64,000 nucleotides of DNA from Rhabdornis inornatus (lineage: Eukaryota > Chordata > Aves > Passeriformes > Rhabdornithidae), in contig VWZS01010887.1 in NCBI GenBank assembly GCA_013397075.1, positions 398,183 to 462,182 on the forward strand, written 5' to 3'. The notes below the pieces were generated by a model. The model was given only the letters and a program-made list of their open reading frames with translations, did not search any database and had not been told where the DNA came from. The position numbers and the translations under genes are program-made. This document shows, piece after piece, positions 36,991-49,699 of this stretch. Position 1 is the first letter of the stretch, and each line of letters begins with the position of its first letter.

Positions 36991-37440
36991 TCATAGAATC
37001 ATAGAATACCCAGAGTTGGAAGGGACCCACAAGTATCATAGAGTTCAACTTCCTGCCCTGCACAGCACCTTCCCCAAGAATTACACACTATGCCCAAGAG
37101 TACTGTCCAAACTCTGTCAGGCTTGGTTCTGTGACCATTTTTCTGGGGAGCCTCTTCCAGTGTCCAACCACCCTCTGGATAAATAATCTTTTTCTAATAT
37201 CCAGCCTAAACCTCCCCTGACACATCTTCAGGCCATTCCATTGGATCCTGTCCCTGGTCACCAGAAAGAAGAGATCAGTGCCTGTCCCTCCTCTTCCCCT
37301 CCTGAGGAAGCTGTAACTGCAGCGAGGTCTCCCCTCAGTCTCCTCCAGGCTGAACAGAACAAGTGACCTCAGCTGCTCCTCAAATGCCTTCTCCTCAAGG
37401 CCCTTCGCCATCCTCAATGCCCTCCTAGATCTGAGAAAGA
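36991..37440 (-). mobile_element. CR1 LINE, 3' part with ORF2 C-terminal remnant (minus)
   Basis: The plus strand begins tcatagaatcatagaatac and gagttggaagggaccc, the reverse complement of a CR1 3' end. Reading the minus strand upstream gives an uninterrupted frame (37456-37088) with RFRLDIRKRLFIQRVVGHW, typical of the C-terminal end of CR1 ORF2, preceded by LVTRDRIQWNGLKM. This is a 5'-truncated copy of about 450 bp in the same orientation as RYR2. The reverse transcriptase and endonuclease domains are absent, so it cannot move by itself. Confidence 0.9.
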
Positions 37441-37456
37441 TTTTTGAAAAACTCAC
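37088..37456 (-). pseudogene. CR1 ORF2 C-terminal remnant
   Basis: An open frame of 122 codons that ends in a stop at 37088. Only the last roughly 100 residues resemble CR1 ORF2, and the initial Met is in flanking intron sequence (37456). The retained region is the short basic tail after the reverse transcriptase domain. It is a 5'-truncated retrotransposon relic, not a host gene. Confidence 0.75.
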
Positions 37457-38253
37457 AATGCTTCCTCTTTAAAGAATTGTTTTTTAGTGTTGATGGGCCA
37501 AATCACTAGGGCTGATTTTTCAGAAGCTTCCAGCAAAATTATTTTCTTCTTATTTTCACCTTCTTTTTGCCATAAAGAGTAGTTCTGGTGTTTGAAACAT
37601 CAAGAATAAAAAAAGGAAATTCATCTTAAAGTGTTGACCTCCTTCATTACAGAGCAAATGAGAGATCCTTTCATGAAGAAGAAAGTTGTGTAAACCAGTG
37701 ATAAGAAGCAGTTAGCACAATAACTTGTAAAATACTTCAATTATATTTAATCATTGAGTATTTTAATTATATTTAATTATGACATGTCAGTAGCTCTATA
37801 TATTACACTGTACATCATCTCAATAAAATATGGAGCTTTTAAGCCCACAAATCCTATGTACCTACATTAGACATCCCAAAATTTTGTACAAAGTTTTAAT
37901 ATATATGATAGTATTGTTAATCTATGAACACTCACACAGATTCTAAATATCTCAATTATGCAATTTGGAAACAATTTATTTTTTCTGTATTTACTTATTT
38001 TCATCTACGTAAATTTTTAAGCTCCTTTTCCACTACTGAAATGAACAAAAATTAGAGTAGCCATATATCAGTCACACTTTCCAGACCTTCAGTGTGCTCT
38101 TTTGCAAAATATTATTTAAAAAACCAAACAGTTTAAGCATCTTAAGTTTTATTTTTAGGATGCAGAAATGTAAGCCAGATATTACTGTACAACTTTCATT
38201 AACTTTTTTTTTTTGTAGAAGAACCACTGTACAGATAATTTTATGCAACTTAC

Positions 38254-38366
38254 CAAATATCTTTCTGAAGAAACACTGACTAAAATCAGATCATCTCCAA
38301 CACGTACTTTTTCTCCTTCTGATCGTTGTTTGGAAGCAGGATGTATAGTCCACCAGCAAGCCTCAC
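38254..38366 (-). CDS. RYR2: RYR2 exon 8 (beta-trefoil domain A)
   Basis: 113 nt, entered in phase 1 after acceptor atattag and left in phase 0 at donor gtaagt. Two bases complete Gly, then 37 codons EACWWTIHPASKQRSEGEKV and RVGDDLILVSVSSERYL. It corresponds to about residues 155-192. ACWWTIHPASKQRSEGEKVR is nearly invariant in ryanodine receptors. By alignment the equivalents of human R169 and R176 are present; R176Q is a known CPVT/ARVC mutation site on the domain A-B interface. Confidence 0.98.
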
Positions 38367-39145
38367 CTAATATCAATATTGAGTAACAGCAAAGAATGAA
38401 ACAAGAAAGAAAAGACCCAAGGTTACTGATGTTACTGTCACATTTATTTCAGTCTTAAAAGTTCTGATCCAGTTTTTACTGGGCTAAACCAAGTGTCCAT
38501 GTGTTTTCCGTAACTAGTATCACTCCTACACCACTTTGTTGGAAACTCAGCTCTAAATAATACACATAAGCAAAAGACTAAGACTTCTGGAACAGTGATT
38601 CCAGAGCTGAATAAGATGATGGTTCTCTGTGTTCTCTAGGCAAACTAGTCCAGGCTGCTTTTGCTAAAGCGATTCCCTGTCATCCTCATTACAGATTCTG
38701 GAAAAGACATTGAAGAATATTCTGCTGAGAATTTGAACAAGGAAACAGAGCAACCCATAACTAAGTGCAATGAAAAAAAAGCATTTACATATCACTTAAA
38801 ATAATATTTGAAAGACCATATAAATCCAAATTCAAATATGTTCTTCCACTTTTACTGACTGTTAGTGCCACTAATCCCCCAGAATATGTGTAAGTATTAC
38901 AGTCACAAATTCTGTTCCCATGATAGATCTTGCTTTCAGATGGGCTTCTTTAACTAAAACCACACTATTCAGAAAAAAGCTCAGATCTTTGAACAGTTCA
39001 ATTGTTGCAGCTATTAGTCTTACTACTCCTATCTAAAGCAAAGCTTTACAAAACAAGCAAACTTTATCTAACTAAGCAATTCTTAGACTTTTTTTCTTAG
39101 ACTGACAGTATTCTTCTTTATGTAGTCTTTTAAACTAGTGGTTAC
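38367..39145 (-). other. RYR2: RYR2 intron 7 (779 bp)
   Basis: Short intron with donor gtaacc, a weaker site, and acceptor atattag. No repeat seen. Confidence 0.9.
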
Positions 39146-39224
39146 CTGTTGTGTCCTCTTGCAATCCTACATCAAATGCCAGTTTATCCATTGACGATCG
39201 AGATGTAGAGAGACAGCATAGGTA
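39146..39224 (-). CDS. RYR2: RYR2 exon 7 (beta-trefoil domain A, MIR)
   Basis: 79 nt, entered in phase 0 after acceptor ttggtag and left in phase 1 at donor gtaacc. It codes for 26 residues, YLCCLSTSRSSMDKLAFDVG and LQEDTT, plus one base of Gly. It corresponds to about residues 129-154. YLCCLSTSRSS and KLAFDVGLQED are strongly conserved in all ryanodine receptors. Met replaces the mammalian Thr in RSS(T/M)DKL. The exon is far too short for open-frame detection. Confidence 0.97.
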
Positions 39225-39967
39225 CTACCAAAAGAAAAAAGCATATGTTGCTTGTTCTGCTCACTTCTAATAATATAAAAAGCCATCAACCTACTAACAT
39301 AGGATTAACCATTCTTAGATTGTTCCCCATTAATTATTACCAAGAATATGTATGCCTGATAAGCTGAAATGCACTCAGGGAGCCTTGGCAAAAATATGAT
39401 CTAAAATAACCTCTCAGCCTACCCAGGTTATCTTTTTACTGAGATGGGAATACTAAGAGTAGAAATAAAGGAGCTGATTGCATTGGATTTCATCTCCATG
39501 AAGCCTCACTTGTAGATAAGGCATTCAGAACCTGTGTAATTCATCAGGGAATTTCCAACTAACACTTCTGTCTAAAATACATGTAAGAAGGAATCTCCTT
39601 TTCCACTCAGTCTCTAACATATGCTCAGGTTGACAGCAAGGTGGCCAGCTGTAGATTCAGTCACTGCTTAAGCGATATGGAAAATCCAAGGGGAAAGAAA
39701 GGAAAATTCACCGAGACTGATGAACAGGGAATTCAGCGCTAGGGGAGCCAGACTTAGTTTTGGCACTTACCCAGATACAACCAGCTTGGTTTTGTATTTC
39801 CAAGCACCGACCCTTCACAAAGGTTTCTAGGAACCACAGTAAAATGTCTATGATGTGAATAATTCTCCAGATATCAGTAAATGGCAATAATCCAGGCACT
39901 TCCAAACATAACTTTCATACAAAAAGAAATCACTGCTGGTCCCAACTCATGTACCATGGTTACATAC
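39225..39967 (-). other. RYR2: RYR2 intron 6 (743 bp)
   Basis: Donor gtatgt at 39967, acceptor ttggtag. No repeat seen. Together with intron 7 it keeps exons 6-8 within 1.8 kb, the densest coding cluster of the window. Confidence 0.9.
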
Positions 39968-40042
39968 CATGCCACTGTAGGAATGGCGCAGCAAGATTGC
40001 ATGTCCGTAGAGCAGTGTTCGATGTCCACCACCTTGAGCAGA
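39968..40042 (-). CDS. RYR2: RYR2 exon 6 (beta-trefoil domain A, MIR)
   Basis: 75 nt, 25 codons in phase 0-0 with acceptor cctttcag and donor gtatgt. The product SAQGGGHRTLLYGHAILLRH SYSGM corresponds to about residues 104-128. GGGHRTLLYGHAILLRHSYSGM opens the MIR-like repeat of domain A. A second AG eleven bases into the exon (ctcaag) would also give GGG..., but it would break the length and the frame, so the upstream acceptor is chosen. Ser replaces the mammalian Thr as first residue. Confidence 0.96.
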
Positions 40043-43000
40043 CTGAAAGGTAAAGAGAAATTATATACTGGTATGTTTTAATAAAATGGAGCCTTTTGAG
40101 AAAGAAAGAAAGATGAGAAAGCACTGTGTACTTTGAGCCACCACTTATTTGGTAAAAAATGTGTTCTAGAATCTTGAATCCTTCTTCCTCATGCTGAAAG
40201 CAGGTAGCCTCTAAGAACAGCTTTCATGTGTGTCATGCTGCCCTCTACAAACTCACCTATCGTTAAATGTCTTCATATTCACCCATTTTCCCTACAAATT
40301 ATATCCTTTTCTAGACAGATGACATGCAGAGGGAGATTTTTGAATATTCTCCTTATTTTACCAGAGAGTAATGTTGTCTTCAACTACATTGAAGACCATC
40401 AACCTGCAAATTGCTTTGTCCCACACTGCTTTAATACTATCAGACAGAATTCTTTATCTGCTAGAACAGGTAAATGTTCAAAGACATCCAAGCTAACTCA
40501 ACAGTTTTTGGGGAGTTTGAAAACTCAGAAATCACATCCAAGTAATTGTTCCTCTTGAGAAACACAGCATAAATCTTGAGTAAAAGAAAATTAAAGTGAT
40601 AAAATTCACTTTTATTCCAAGAAACTAGAATCATTTCCCCCCAATATTTTCACTACAGTTTCTATTTATCAATAATCAGTTTAACCACTCATGAAAGAAT
40701 AAATAAATCTTGTTAAGGCATGGAAAAACCTTCAACTTCTTCTGAAGATTTATGTATTCTTTATACTGAAATGCAGATGATTAGCACTGGACAGAAGCAG
40801 AGACTGTCTGACAAGACACTGTCAAGAGCCTAAGTTCATACTTCTCTGACAGAACAACTCATGTAACATTATGCACAGCACATTCTCCAAGAAGCAGTGA
40901 TAAGTGAATATTTTATGAGTCCATAAATGTGACAACTCCAAAAGCAGCATTATTCTTTCATATAGGAATGCTATATTTAATTTTAAGGTATTTAATTTCT
41001 TATATATGGTATTTATACCCTTTCTTTTACCATAGAAGACTGACCTGTTTGACCGGAACATCAGATTCATTAAAAATAAATTTTAAAAATCATACTATCT
41101 TACATCTCTGGCAGCTACATTTCAGTGCTGAAGATCAATTTAACTGAGTGACTATGATGGCAACATGCAATTATTTCCCTTCCATGCTTATTTGTTGTCC
41201 TTTATCTTTTTATGCATTCACATTTATTGAACTTTGAATTACTTGGTCAAGGAAAAGAACAAGAGGCATAGTGGTGAAACACAAAGCACTTCAAAAGTCC
41301 TAATTTTGGCATTTTTAAGAAACTGCCAAGTTTCTGGCTTTTATGTCTATTGAGAAAAGAGCAGCTTGATGGACGCAATGTATATTTTGACTGTCAACAA
41401 ACTGCGTAACAGTCAAAATGCAGGGAGGCACATTGAAAAATCTCTTTGGAAGACTGAATGACATGAATTTTTACTAAGAAATAGTCAAAGTCATGGAGTT
41501 TGTCACAGGCACAGTCTTGACAGTAAGATAGGAAGACTTAGCTCTGAACTACCATTAGCACCACCATTTTTTCCAAAGGCACAAGGAAAGAAAAAGGCAT
41601 TTGATAACTTCAGGCCCACTGTGCCAAAGATGAACACTGAATGTCTGCTACTTATCACACTGGGGAAGAGAGAAAAGAACTGCTGTGAACATACTGCCCT
41701 ACCAGCATTTCATATTTACCTGCTAACTTTATCAACAGCAGAAACAGGTACCCAGCTAACAAAGTCAATAATACAAACAAAATTTCAAAATTTCACCAGT
41801 ATTTTTATCAAAAGTATTCTATTTTATTTCCCATAAATTCGATATCTAACAGATTGGATTGCCTGTTGCACAAAAGCTGAGAATAGCATAACCAACAAAA
41901 TCACAGCAATATCAGCTTGCCCTTACTTTGTCTATATCGATTTGTCTGCCTAGCACCTCTTTCGTTAAATTCTCACTTGTAGCTGAACAAGAGAAAGGTT
42001 GGTTCTAAAAAAATTCAATCACTCTTGTGAAAAATAGAGGAGTGGGTTTTTAGATAATTTTTTTTCCAAGAGGATTAAAGCAATTCTCTTTAATTAGTAT
42101 TACTTTGTCCATCAGAAGAATGCAAGCAAGTCTGCGGGTTTTTTTTCTTAAACGTAAAAAACATTTTAAGCATTTTCCACTTAAAAGTTTCTGAGAGGCA
42201 ATCACAATGAAACCATTCTTCTAGAGACAAAGTGAAAAGATGAAACAGAAAAATACAGAAAAGGATAGAAAATAAGGCTGGCTCTATGAAACTGTCTTCC
42301 ATTTTGGAACTTGTCTTCCAGGACATGTACATACCTGTAAGTTCATTTCCTATTTTAGCAGCTCATTTCATAACTACATACTCAGCATTTATCTTTATGC
42401 CAGAAACTGCATAGCAAGTAGCTGTTGGACCATGATTGTCTACTGAAATGATATTTGATTTTTAAAATTATCCATTCCATTTCCAGCAGAAAACTGCAAA
42501 TTTTCCATATTTAAAAAAAGAAATAAAATGTAGCAATTGGACTTCTGTGGCAAAGATGCAACATCCAAGATGAGATCTGACACTGAAGTTTTACCAAATT
42601 TCTTGTAATATTGCAATAAAAACATTTCAGAAGACTCTAAAAGTAAGACTACTTGGAAGCCACAATGCCGACTAATTCAATCCATAATGCCCACAGATTT
42701 TTGGCAGAAATGTATGAATGGCGTTATAATGCAAGGCAGTTGCTAACAACCACATTACTTATCACGAGTCTTATTTTCTTTGTTTCTAATTTCCAATTTT
42801 CAGAGTAATTTCCAAGTTGAACAATACATTGCTCAAATAAAACCAGGCTGAACAAAAATACATTTGTTTTCAAAGAATAACTTATCCATTGAAGTTCTAC
42901 AAGCTATGCTATTCAGGAGTATCAATTATATTAACACAAAACTCTTCACATTTTATTCCTCAAGAATGTGGGTTACAGAAAAATACTTAAAAACCTTCAG

Positions 43001-45580
43001 AACTGGCAAACACTAAAGATAGTAATTTCAGATTGAAAGCATAAGGGACTGACAAATTCACATTGCATGTGAAAACTTAATGTAAACTGGCCATTTCTAA
43101 TCCAATATTTTTGCAGCTGGAATACAAGATTAATTTGAAGTCATCTCATTACCCAAAAGTCATTTCTAAAGAAAAGGCAATTTAGAATAGAACAACAAGA
43201 ATTAGAGCTGAATAAATTAGCATTCAAAAAAATATAAACAGCTTTCAAGTTCAATACATTGGAAGATCAGGCAATGACAGTAGATTATTAAGATCTGAGC
43301 TGTTTAATTTGATGTAAAGAGTGTTATTGCACACCAAAATCAAGAAAAACAAAGTAAAATTGAGACATATATTTTCCATGTTTTCTTAACAGAAAGAGGA
43401 TTAAAATGTCAAAAAGCACTCAAAAACTACAACCTAAAAGTTATGTAGTAAAATGTGCAAAGATAGAACAAAAAAATTATCTATTTTACCATGAATACCA
43501 ACCCAATATGGAGTAAGATATATTTTACTTGATTCAACCATCCCTTTGTATCAGTACAACTTTGCACATACTCCACTGTCACAGGCACAGAGATGTAATC
43601 AATCACCTCACAGACCAAAACACTCACGCAACAGCACCTGCACTGCTGTGCCTATGGCTGCACTCCTGGACACACATGAGAAGCTGCAGGAAATTAATCA
43701 TGGTCACATGATTAATGTTTTAAAACCATTTGTGCTTCTGAGAACCTCACAATGAGATCTTTTAGAGGCTGGTGAATAACCTTGTGGCATCCATGATTTT
43801 GAGTCAGCCATTACCCTTCCATTTTTTTTATACTAACAACCTTATTTCTACTAGACAAAAACATCCCTTAGACCAATTAGAACTCTACTGCAAGCAAATG
43901 CTGATTTTTTGCTGACTTTTCTTCACAGTTCTACACAATCTTCAAATGTGTGAGAAAAGAGAAAAAGCTCTGAACTTCAGGGAGGTACCAGAAACAGAAC
44001 CATGTGAAAGCATTTAAAAGTATTTAACAATTAAACAGTTATTTCAGTGGTTTGCCTATGTAAAGAAAAAGCTTCTGTAATGTCATTATTCAGAAATGTA
44101 TTCCTTAAGAAAGCCTGACAGTAATTGCATTTAGCACATGGCTATTCAAACAAGACTAGTCACCTACAAAAGCAATTTAAAAATACTGAATGTGTCACTT
44201 GGGAACTGATTCACACTTTAGAAACACTCATACAAAATAACATAGCAAGTTTTTAAGAAGAATGTGATGGCTTTTCCTGCTTCATTCCATGAGAGGTCCA
44301 TATTAGTATAGTGGAATTACTGACATGTGCTGTAGGGAAAATGACAGTACAAAGACTTAGATGTAAGGAAAAATAGTTTGGTAGACTTCAAAAAGTAATT
44401 TTAAAAAAAAATCAAATGAAACAATAAATGACATCAGTAAATCCTTCAAAAATGCAGTCCATATAACTTACAGTTATGGTATAGCATGACCTAATCACAA
44501 TCAGCTGCTCAGCCTCGTACTTCCTCCATGCCCCAGATCCAGCCCTAACAGTCTAGATGGAACTTAGGACCAATGAATATTGCTTTTAATAGGTTTCTAA
44601 AGAATACTAAGCAACTTCTTTCATGGCACTGAATATGGTAAAGTGTCTATAAAATAATAAAAAAAGCAACATGCTCCCCATTTTTCTTCACAGACTTTTT
44701 TTCAAGGCATCTACAGTAAGACACCATTAAAAGTTTCAAATATGACTATTAGTGGTTGTTTTCACACGTACATTGGAGTAAAACCATGTCCTATAAAGCA
44801 CTGACTACTCACACTTCATTAAAATGGAACACATTGACAATGGCCATCTTGAACTTAAAGCAAGTGCTGGAGACAATAGCATGCAAAACATAGGACACCA
44901 ATACTTCCAATAAAGACACTTGCAAATATGAATACAAAAGATATCATGTTCTCCATCACAAGGATTTTCCAGTTTCATGAAGTTCAGTAGTTTATACTGT
45001 TAGACTACTGTTAACTACAAAGTTATTTAAAAAATACTTCTATTTCTAAATCTAGACACTTAGACTAAATGCATAAGCATAAGTATAGAATTAAACACAA
45101 TTGGCTATATTTACCTGTTTTGAACCTTCTTAAATGTAAACCTACCACCACTACAGAAATAAACCAAGCAGGATATTGCACCCACTACTGATGGAAATGC
45201 TAAAGAATTAATTTTACATAGAAAAGGAAATATTCTTCCAATGATGGAATCTTCTCCAAGTCCCTTCCCTGGGACCCACATTGCAGCTGTCAATTTTTTC
45301 ATTCCAGAGAATTCATTACATTCTGAAATTCTGGGTTTGATCCACTAGAACGATATCAAATAGGAAACCTGGGTCTGACCATATGTACTGGCATGAAAAA
45401 AAATTCAACTATCATGTATTCTAAGTAGAAGTATATTTAGGCCCTGGTGTTCCCAGTTTGAAACAACCCGTGTCAAGATCAGGGATGTAAGGCTGTTGGC
45501 ATCAATGCCTTTATTAAGATGCAGAGGAAGGCTTTTAAACCAGCAGGGTGATATAAGTATTTATTCTGAGATAGTTACTG

Positions 45581-45628
45581 AAAAAAAAACAAAACCAAAA
45601 AACAAAAAAAAAACCCACCAAACAAAGT
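45581..45628. repeat. A-rich simple repeat
   Basis: Runs of A broken by single or double C residues (aaaaaacaaaaccaaaa, aaaaaaaaaaccc). Low complexity. Confidence 0.8.
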
Positions 45629-46339
45629 AGTGACTGCACAAAAATACATGTGCTTTGTTTATATAAAATTCTTTGCAACTTCCTTCATTTAAGCATATTA
45701 AAGCTCTGTATTTAAGCAACCCACAAGACATAATGAAAATTATTGAATAAATGCAAATCTTGAAAATTTTGAATCATTATTTAGAAGAAGGAAAACACCA
45801 TGATGGCAGAATCAGTCATGAAGTGAAAGAAATCAGGAAAAGAATAAAGGGACCTAGGAGGAATAGGAGGTAAGGATGTCCCGTGGTCTAAAAACATCTC
45901 ACCATGATTCTACACAAGTATTTGCACAATACTACAACCACGTCTGTAGAGGAGATGATTTTCAAAATGTTTCCACAGCAATGTAGTATCTACTCACCTA
46001 TTGATTTCATTATTAATGAGCAATTTCTTAATCTATTGTAGACTAATGTTGCTGGAGGCCAGCATTTATCAAAAATCAGCAATGATGCAGTCCTACACAC
46101 TGCCTAGAACAGGAGGCCACAACAGGCAGGTAGGTGTTCAACGAGACCTCTTGCTCCCCACAAATACATACTGTCTAAACTTTTTTCACATTGAACACGA
46201 CTTTACATGACTAATGAGAGCTTCTTTCTAACACCAGGCAACAGCCAACTGGAAAATACAGGAAGGCTTGTTCTCTTAATACCACTATGATCAATCACAT
46301 GAAAATCTGGAAACAAAAAGCTAAAAAAAAATTTTCTTA

Positions 46340-46888
46340 TGGTGGGCTGACCTTGGCTAGATGCCAAGTGCCCCCCAAGCTTCTCTACCGTTCCCTCATC
46401 TCAGCTGGACAGGGGAGAGAAAGAAAGATGGAAAACAAGGAGAAATGAGAGACCATATATGCACACAAGTAAAGGAAAAAAACAGAAGATTTTATTTGCT
46501 ACTCCCCATCATCAGGAAATGGCTGGCCACTTCCCCAGAAGCAGGGCTTCAGCACACATCATGGCTGCTCCAGAAGGCAAATGTTGTAAATAACAAATGC
46601 CTCCAATTTCTCCTTTTCGTAGCTTTTGTATATGAGCTGACATCATTTGGTATGGAATATTCCTTTGGCAAATGTGGGTCTAGTATCCTAGGTGTGTCCT
46701 ACCCCAAGATCTTTCCCACATCAGCCCACAGATGAGAGGTGGAATGCTGGAGAGACAGTGCTGCTGCTGTGCCAGTGCTGCTCAGCAATAGCCAAAACAC
46801 TGGTGTGTTATCAACACCAAAGCAAAGCACAGCACTATGAGGGCTGCTGTGGGGAAAACAAACTCCCTCTCAGCCAGACCTAATACCC
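46340..46888 (-). mobile_element. Solo LTR of an avian endogenous retrovirus (minus)
   Basis: The plus strand opens tggtgggctgaccttggcta and later has ctcagctggacaggggagag, ggtatggaatattcctttgg, gctgctcagcaatagcc and gtgttatcaacacc. Read on the minus strand these are the blocks of the same LTR family found in plus orientation at 51929-52495: ...gataacacac...tattgctgagcag...ggaatattccataccaaatgatgtca. No internal retroviral sequence adjoins it, so it is best read as a solo LTR. It has the same orientation as RYR2. Ends are approximate and I could not define a target-site duplication. Confidence 0.72.
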
Positions 46889-47898
46889 TTGATGACAAAA
46901 CACTCAGATTAATGTAGCTTAAGGCAACTAAATAGCCAGCAGATAGAAAAAAGTTCCTTTTGGTCAGTAATTCAGCCCACCTAAAATCTGAGCATTCTGC
47001 TTGTGGTTACACAGAGACCTTAGGATATCCATGGCTCTAAGTCTGGCATTCAGTTTTGTGAGATGAATGCCAACCAGAGTCCAGAAAACCCAAGCAGTGC
47101 TGAAAACAGAGTGTGGAAACAGGCTGAATCACTTCAGAACTTGTGAAGGAACCCTGGAACAGAGCTAGAAGGCTTGTGAGACAAGATTAGTCAGGCAAAA
47201 CTAAACAACTGATGCTTGGAATACTAACACTGGGAAATTAAATCTTCAGCAACATCAGAGAACTTGAAAATGCTGCAAACAGTAAAGACTACAAAGCTAC
47301 AGAGAATAAACCAAGAAGTTTTACATCTTTTTCTTGCTCACAGAAGTATATGTTTCCGTTTAAAATCTTGATTAAAAAACAGAAAGAATTTCCTTTCCAA
47401 AGTTACAGCATCCAGGCCCAGAACCCTTGAATTCTTCTAGTGAAGAAAACAAAAATGCTAACCCTTCTGCAATTACTGTGCTCTTGGGTTTCTGCTTCCA
47501 GTGGTTGGCATCAAACTAGGATTTAGTTGCTTAGAATTTAAAGATGCAAAGTAAATCAATTCACTGACATGAGACATTGAGCTAATATTCCCTCACTCTG
47601 CTCCTATCACATAAGGGCAATACCAAAGGGTGAATTCAAACAGTCTAAAACCCCTTTCTTTGTCTCACTGTAGCCTACATACCATGTTACATTAGAACAA
47701 CAAATAGGAAGTTGAATCTCTCAAGACATTATATATGCTATACATAGTCATGTCTTTATACTTTACTTTTAAATCACTATTGACTTTCTGTGAAATTCAC
47801 TACCAAACAGAAAATGCTGCAAAAATTCAGCCATGGAGATTAGCATGATTGATGACTGCTGGTACCTACTCCCAGATAATGATGGCCACTGTGACATA

Positions 47899-48048
47899 AA
47901 AAAAAGGGGAAAAAAAGTAAGTAAGAAAAAACAAGTTTAAAAAAATAACAAAAAAGCCTTATTTTATCATCTTGATCAGCAGTTACCTCCTATTTTGCGC
48001 CAGGCTAAAAAAAAAAACAAACAAAAAACAAAAAACAAACAGAAAAAA
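47899..48048. repeat. Poly-A-rich low-complexity sequence
   Basis: Several poly-A runs with g, gt or c interruptions, including caaacaaaaaacaaaaaacaaac. No unit is longer than a few bases. Confidence 0.7.
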
Positions 48049-49684
48049 ATACTTCAGCTAAACTATAGGTTTCCTATAGATGGCTTGAATTAAAAGTAGC
48101 ATCACATGTAATTATGCTCTATATAAATATCACATAAAAATCTGAATTTGAATAAAGCAGCTGGCCAAAAAAAACTATACATATGTCTTATTCAGTTGAG
48201 AACACAGAAATATTTTACTATCTACATTAAAAGACTGAAATAATTAGTAATGATGACAAGTATTTGTGCCAGCACCATGCTAAATGATCCCAATTTTGCT
48301 AATATTGACCTGTTGGAAGGCAGAATTAGAAACCCTTTGAATATTCATTATTAATATTTCTGACACTACATTTATGTTATCAGTTTCCTAGCAATGGGAA
48401 ACTTCACAACAATGAAAAGCAGACACAGCAGTAAAAATTAATCAAAAGTAAATAATATTGATTGTCTGTTTCCAGATTCATATGTAAAACAAACATTTAT
48501 ATTTATGGCTGAGGCAACACTCCCATTACAAATGCCTACTTTCAAGCACTTCCAGTGTTTTGGAAAAGAAATTGTGCAAGAAGATAAAATTTATCGATTT
48601 CTCCTTTAGCCTAGTAAGGATTTCTCTTCCCCCATTCTCCTCCTCCTTATCTGCACAGGACATAAAAGAAATAATAAAAATCTTCCTGGTTATTTTAGAG
48701 CAAAATAAGTGGAGGAGGGAGGCATTTTTCACAGGTTAAGGATCGTGACTAAGCTTTTTCTGTTGTTGTATGGTACAAGGAATGTGAATCATCCTTGTCA
48801 CTTGAGAAGGAAACTCACAGATAAAGAATAAGACAGCCGAGTGGGAAGAAAAATAGATCAGCAGAGGAATCATGCTAAGAAAACTCCTCTGACATCATTA
48901 AATCCAGCCCTTAAAATAGAACTGCTTATCTAGCTGAGAATTGCTCACTTTTGGAGAGTGACAGTGAAGCAAGACCACACCACAGAAAAGTAAACTCTTA
49001 GAGGAGGAAAATCAGTAAAGAAATCAGTTTAGAAGTTCAATTGGGAATAGACTGATAATTAAAGTAGAAAATGGGTAAGCAACACATTTTGGAGAAAACT
49101 GCAGCTAATTGTTTAATGTCAGTCATTCAAAATGCTTGGAGGTTCACCAAGTGCTTTGTCATAGTCTTAATGAGACAAAAAACAAAACAAAATTAACAAA
49201 TAGCAGCCCCAAGAAACAGAACTCCTCCAGCAAATGCCAGTGACAGCCCCATCCCAAAGGCTGTCCAACCACCCCACAGGTGAGATTCCAAACCATCAGA
49301 ATAGCATTCTTGTGACAGAAGAAACAGTGTGCTATCCCTGCTTTCCAAAACGTTTTACTGTAGTTTCTGTTATTTATTCATTGTCTCAAGATTTTGTATT
49401 TACCACATAATGCCACATTCTCACTGAAAGGATTAGTATGAAGCGAAAATTAGAGAAGCCAGACAAAAGTCCTTTCTCCATGGCCTGCCTTTGGTCCTTC
49501 ATGACCATAACCCCAAAACAAACTAGAGTCACTGTGATTTCTAAATTTTTTTTTTTAAATTCAGTGTGTTTTATGTTCAAGAAGGCCAGTTTGATGCTGA
49601 TGTTAAAAATTTTAAAATAGCATTCATTAAATTAAATTGTCAGAATCCACGGGAAGTATAATACCAAATATTTAGCTTCCTTAC

Positions 49685-49699
49685 CTTCATCATAAATTT
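49685..49699 (-). CDS. RYR2: RYR2 exon 5, 15-nt microexon (KFMMK)
   Basis: The minus strand reads ggatctacag / AAATTTATGATGAAG / gtaagg. The 15-nt exon codes for KFMMK in phase 0-0, exactly the residues expected (about 99-103) between exon 4 (..VEKW) and exon 6 (SAQGGG..). A long pyrimidine tract (tttctcttttttttccccttctc) lies 11 nt upstream of the acceptor and the donor is near consensus, as needed for a microexon to be recognised. It sits in beta-trefoil domain A of the N-terminal region. Skipping would remove five residues without changing frame. Length and place agree with human exon 5 as I recall it. Confidence 0.93.

Larger units (their letters stand above)
26916..38253 (-). other. RYR2: RYR2 intron 8 (11338 bp, longest complete intron here)
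   Basis: Donor gtaagt at 38253. It contains two CR1 pieces (32541-32744 and 36991-37440), a pyrimidine-rich stretch after the first, a 29-bp tandem duplication at 33513-33570, a tandem repeat with telomere-like motifs at 34768-35117, and two perfect inverted repeats at 35095-35249. The part 26916-32400 shows no recognised repeat. An overlapping pair of open frames at 29140-29478 is discussed in the findings. Confidence 0.87.
40043..49684 (-). other. RYR2: RYR2 intron 5 (9642 bp)
   Basis: Strong donor gtaagg at 49684. It contains an A/C-rich simple stretch at about 45581-45628, a minus-oriented solo LTR at 46340-46888, and poly-A-rich sequence at about 47899-48048. A small 11-bp inverted repeat at 41384-41419 was also seen. 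Open frames up to 110 codons (40226-40558) carry no domain. Confidence 0.86.

Noticed and set aside
37088..37456. 122-codon minus-strand frame as a host gene
   Set aside because: Its C-terminal part is the end of CR1 ORF2; it is a retrotransposon remnant.
40033..40042. Alternative acceptor (ctcaag) inside exon 6
   Set aside because: It would shorten the exon by 10 nt and break the frame; the tttcag acceptor gives the expected 75 nt and residues SAQGGG.
40226..40558. 110-codon plus-strand open frame
   Set aside because: No family resemblance and located within RYR2 intron 5 on the opposite strand; consistent with chance.
41384..41419. Small inverted repeat (attttgactgt / acagtcaaaat) as a transposon or hairpin gene
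   Set aside because: Arms of 11 bp with a 14-bp loop can occur by chance in a window of this size, and no flanking duplication was seen.
46361..46735. 124-codon plus-strand open frame as a gene
   Set aside because: It lies almost wholly inside the minus-oriented solo LTR and is an antisense reading of it.
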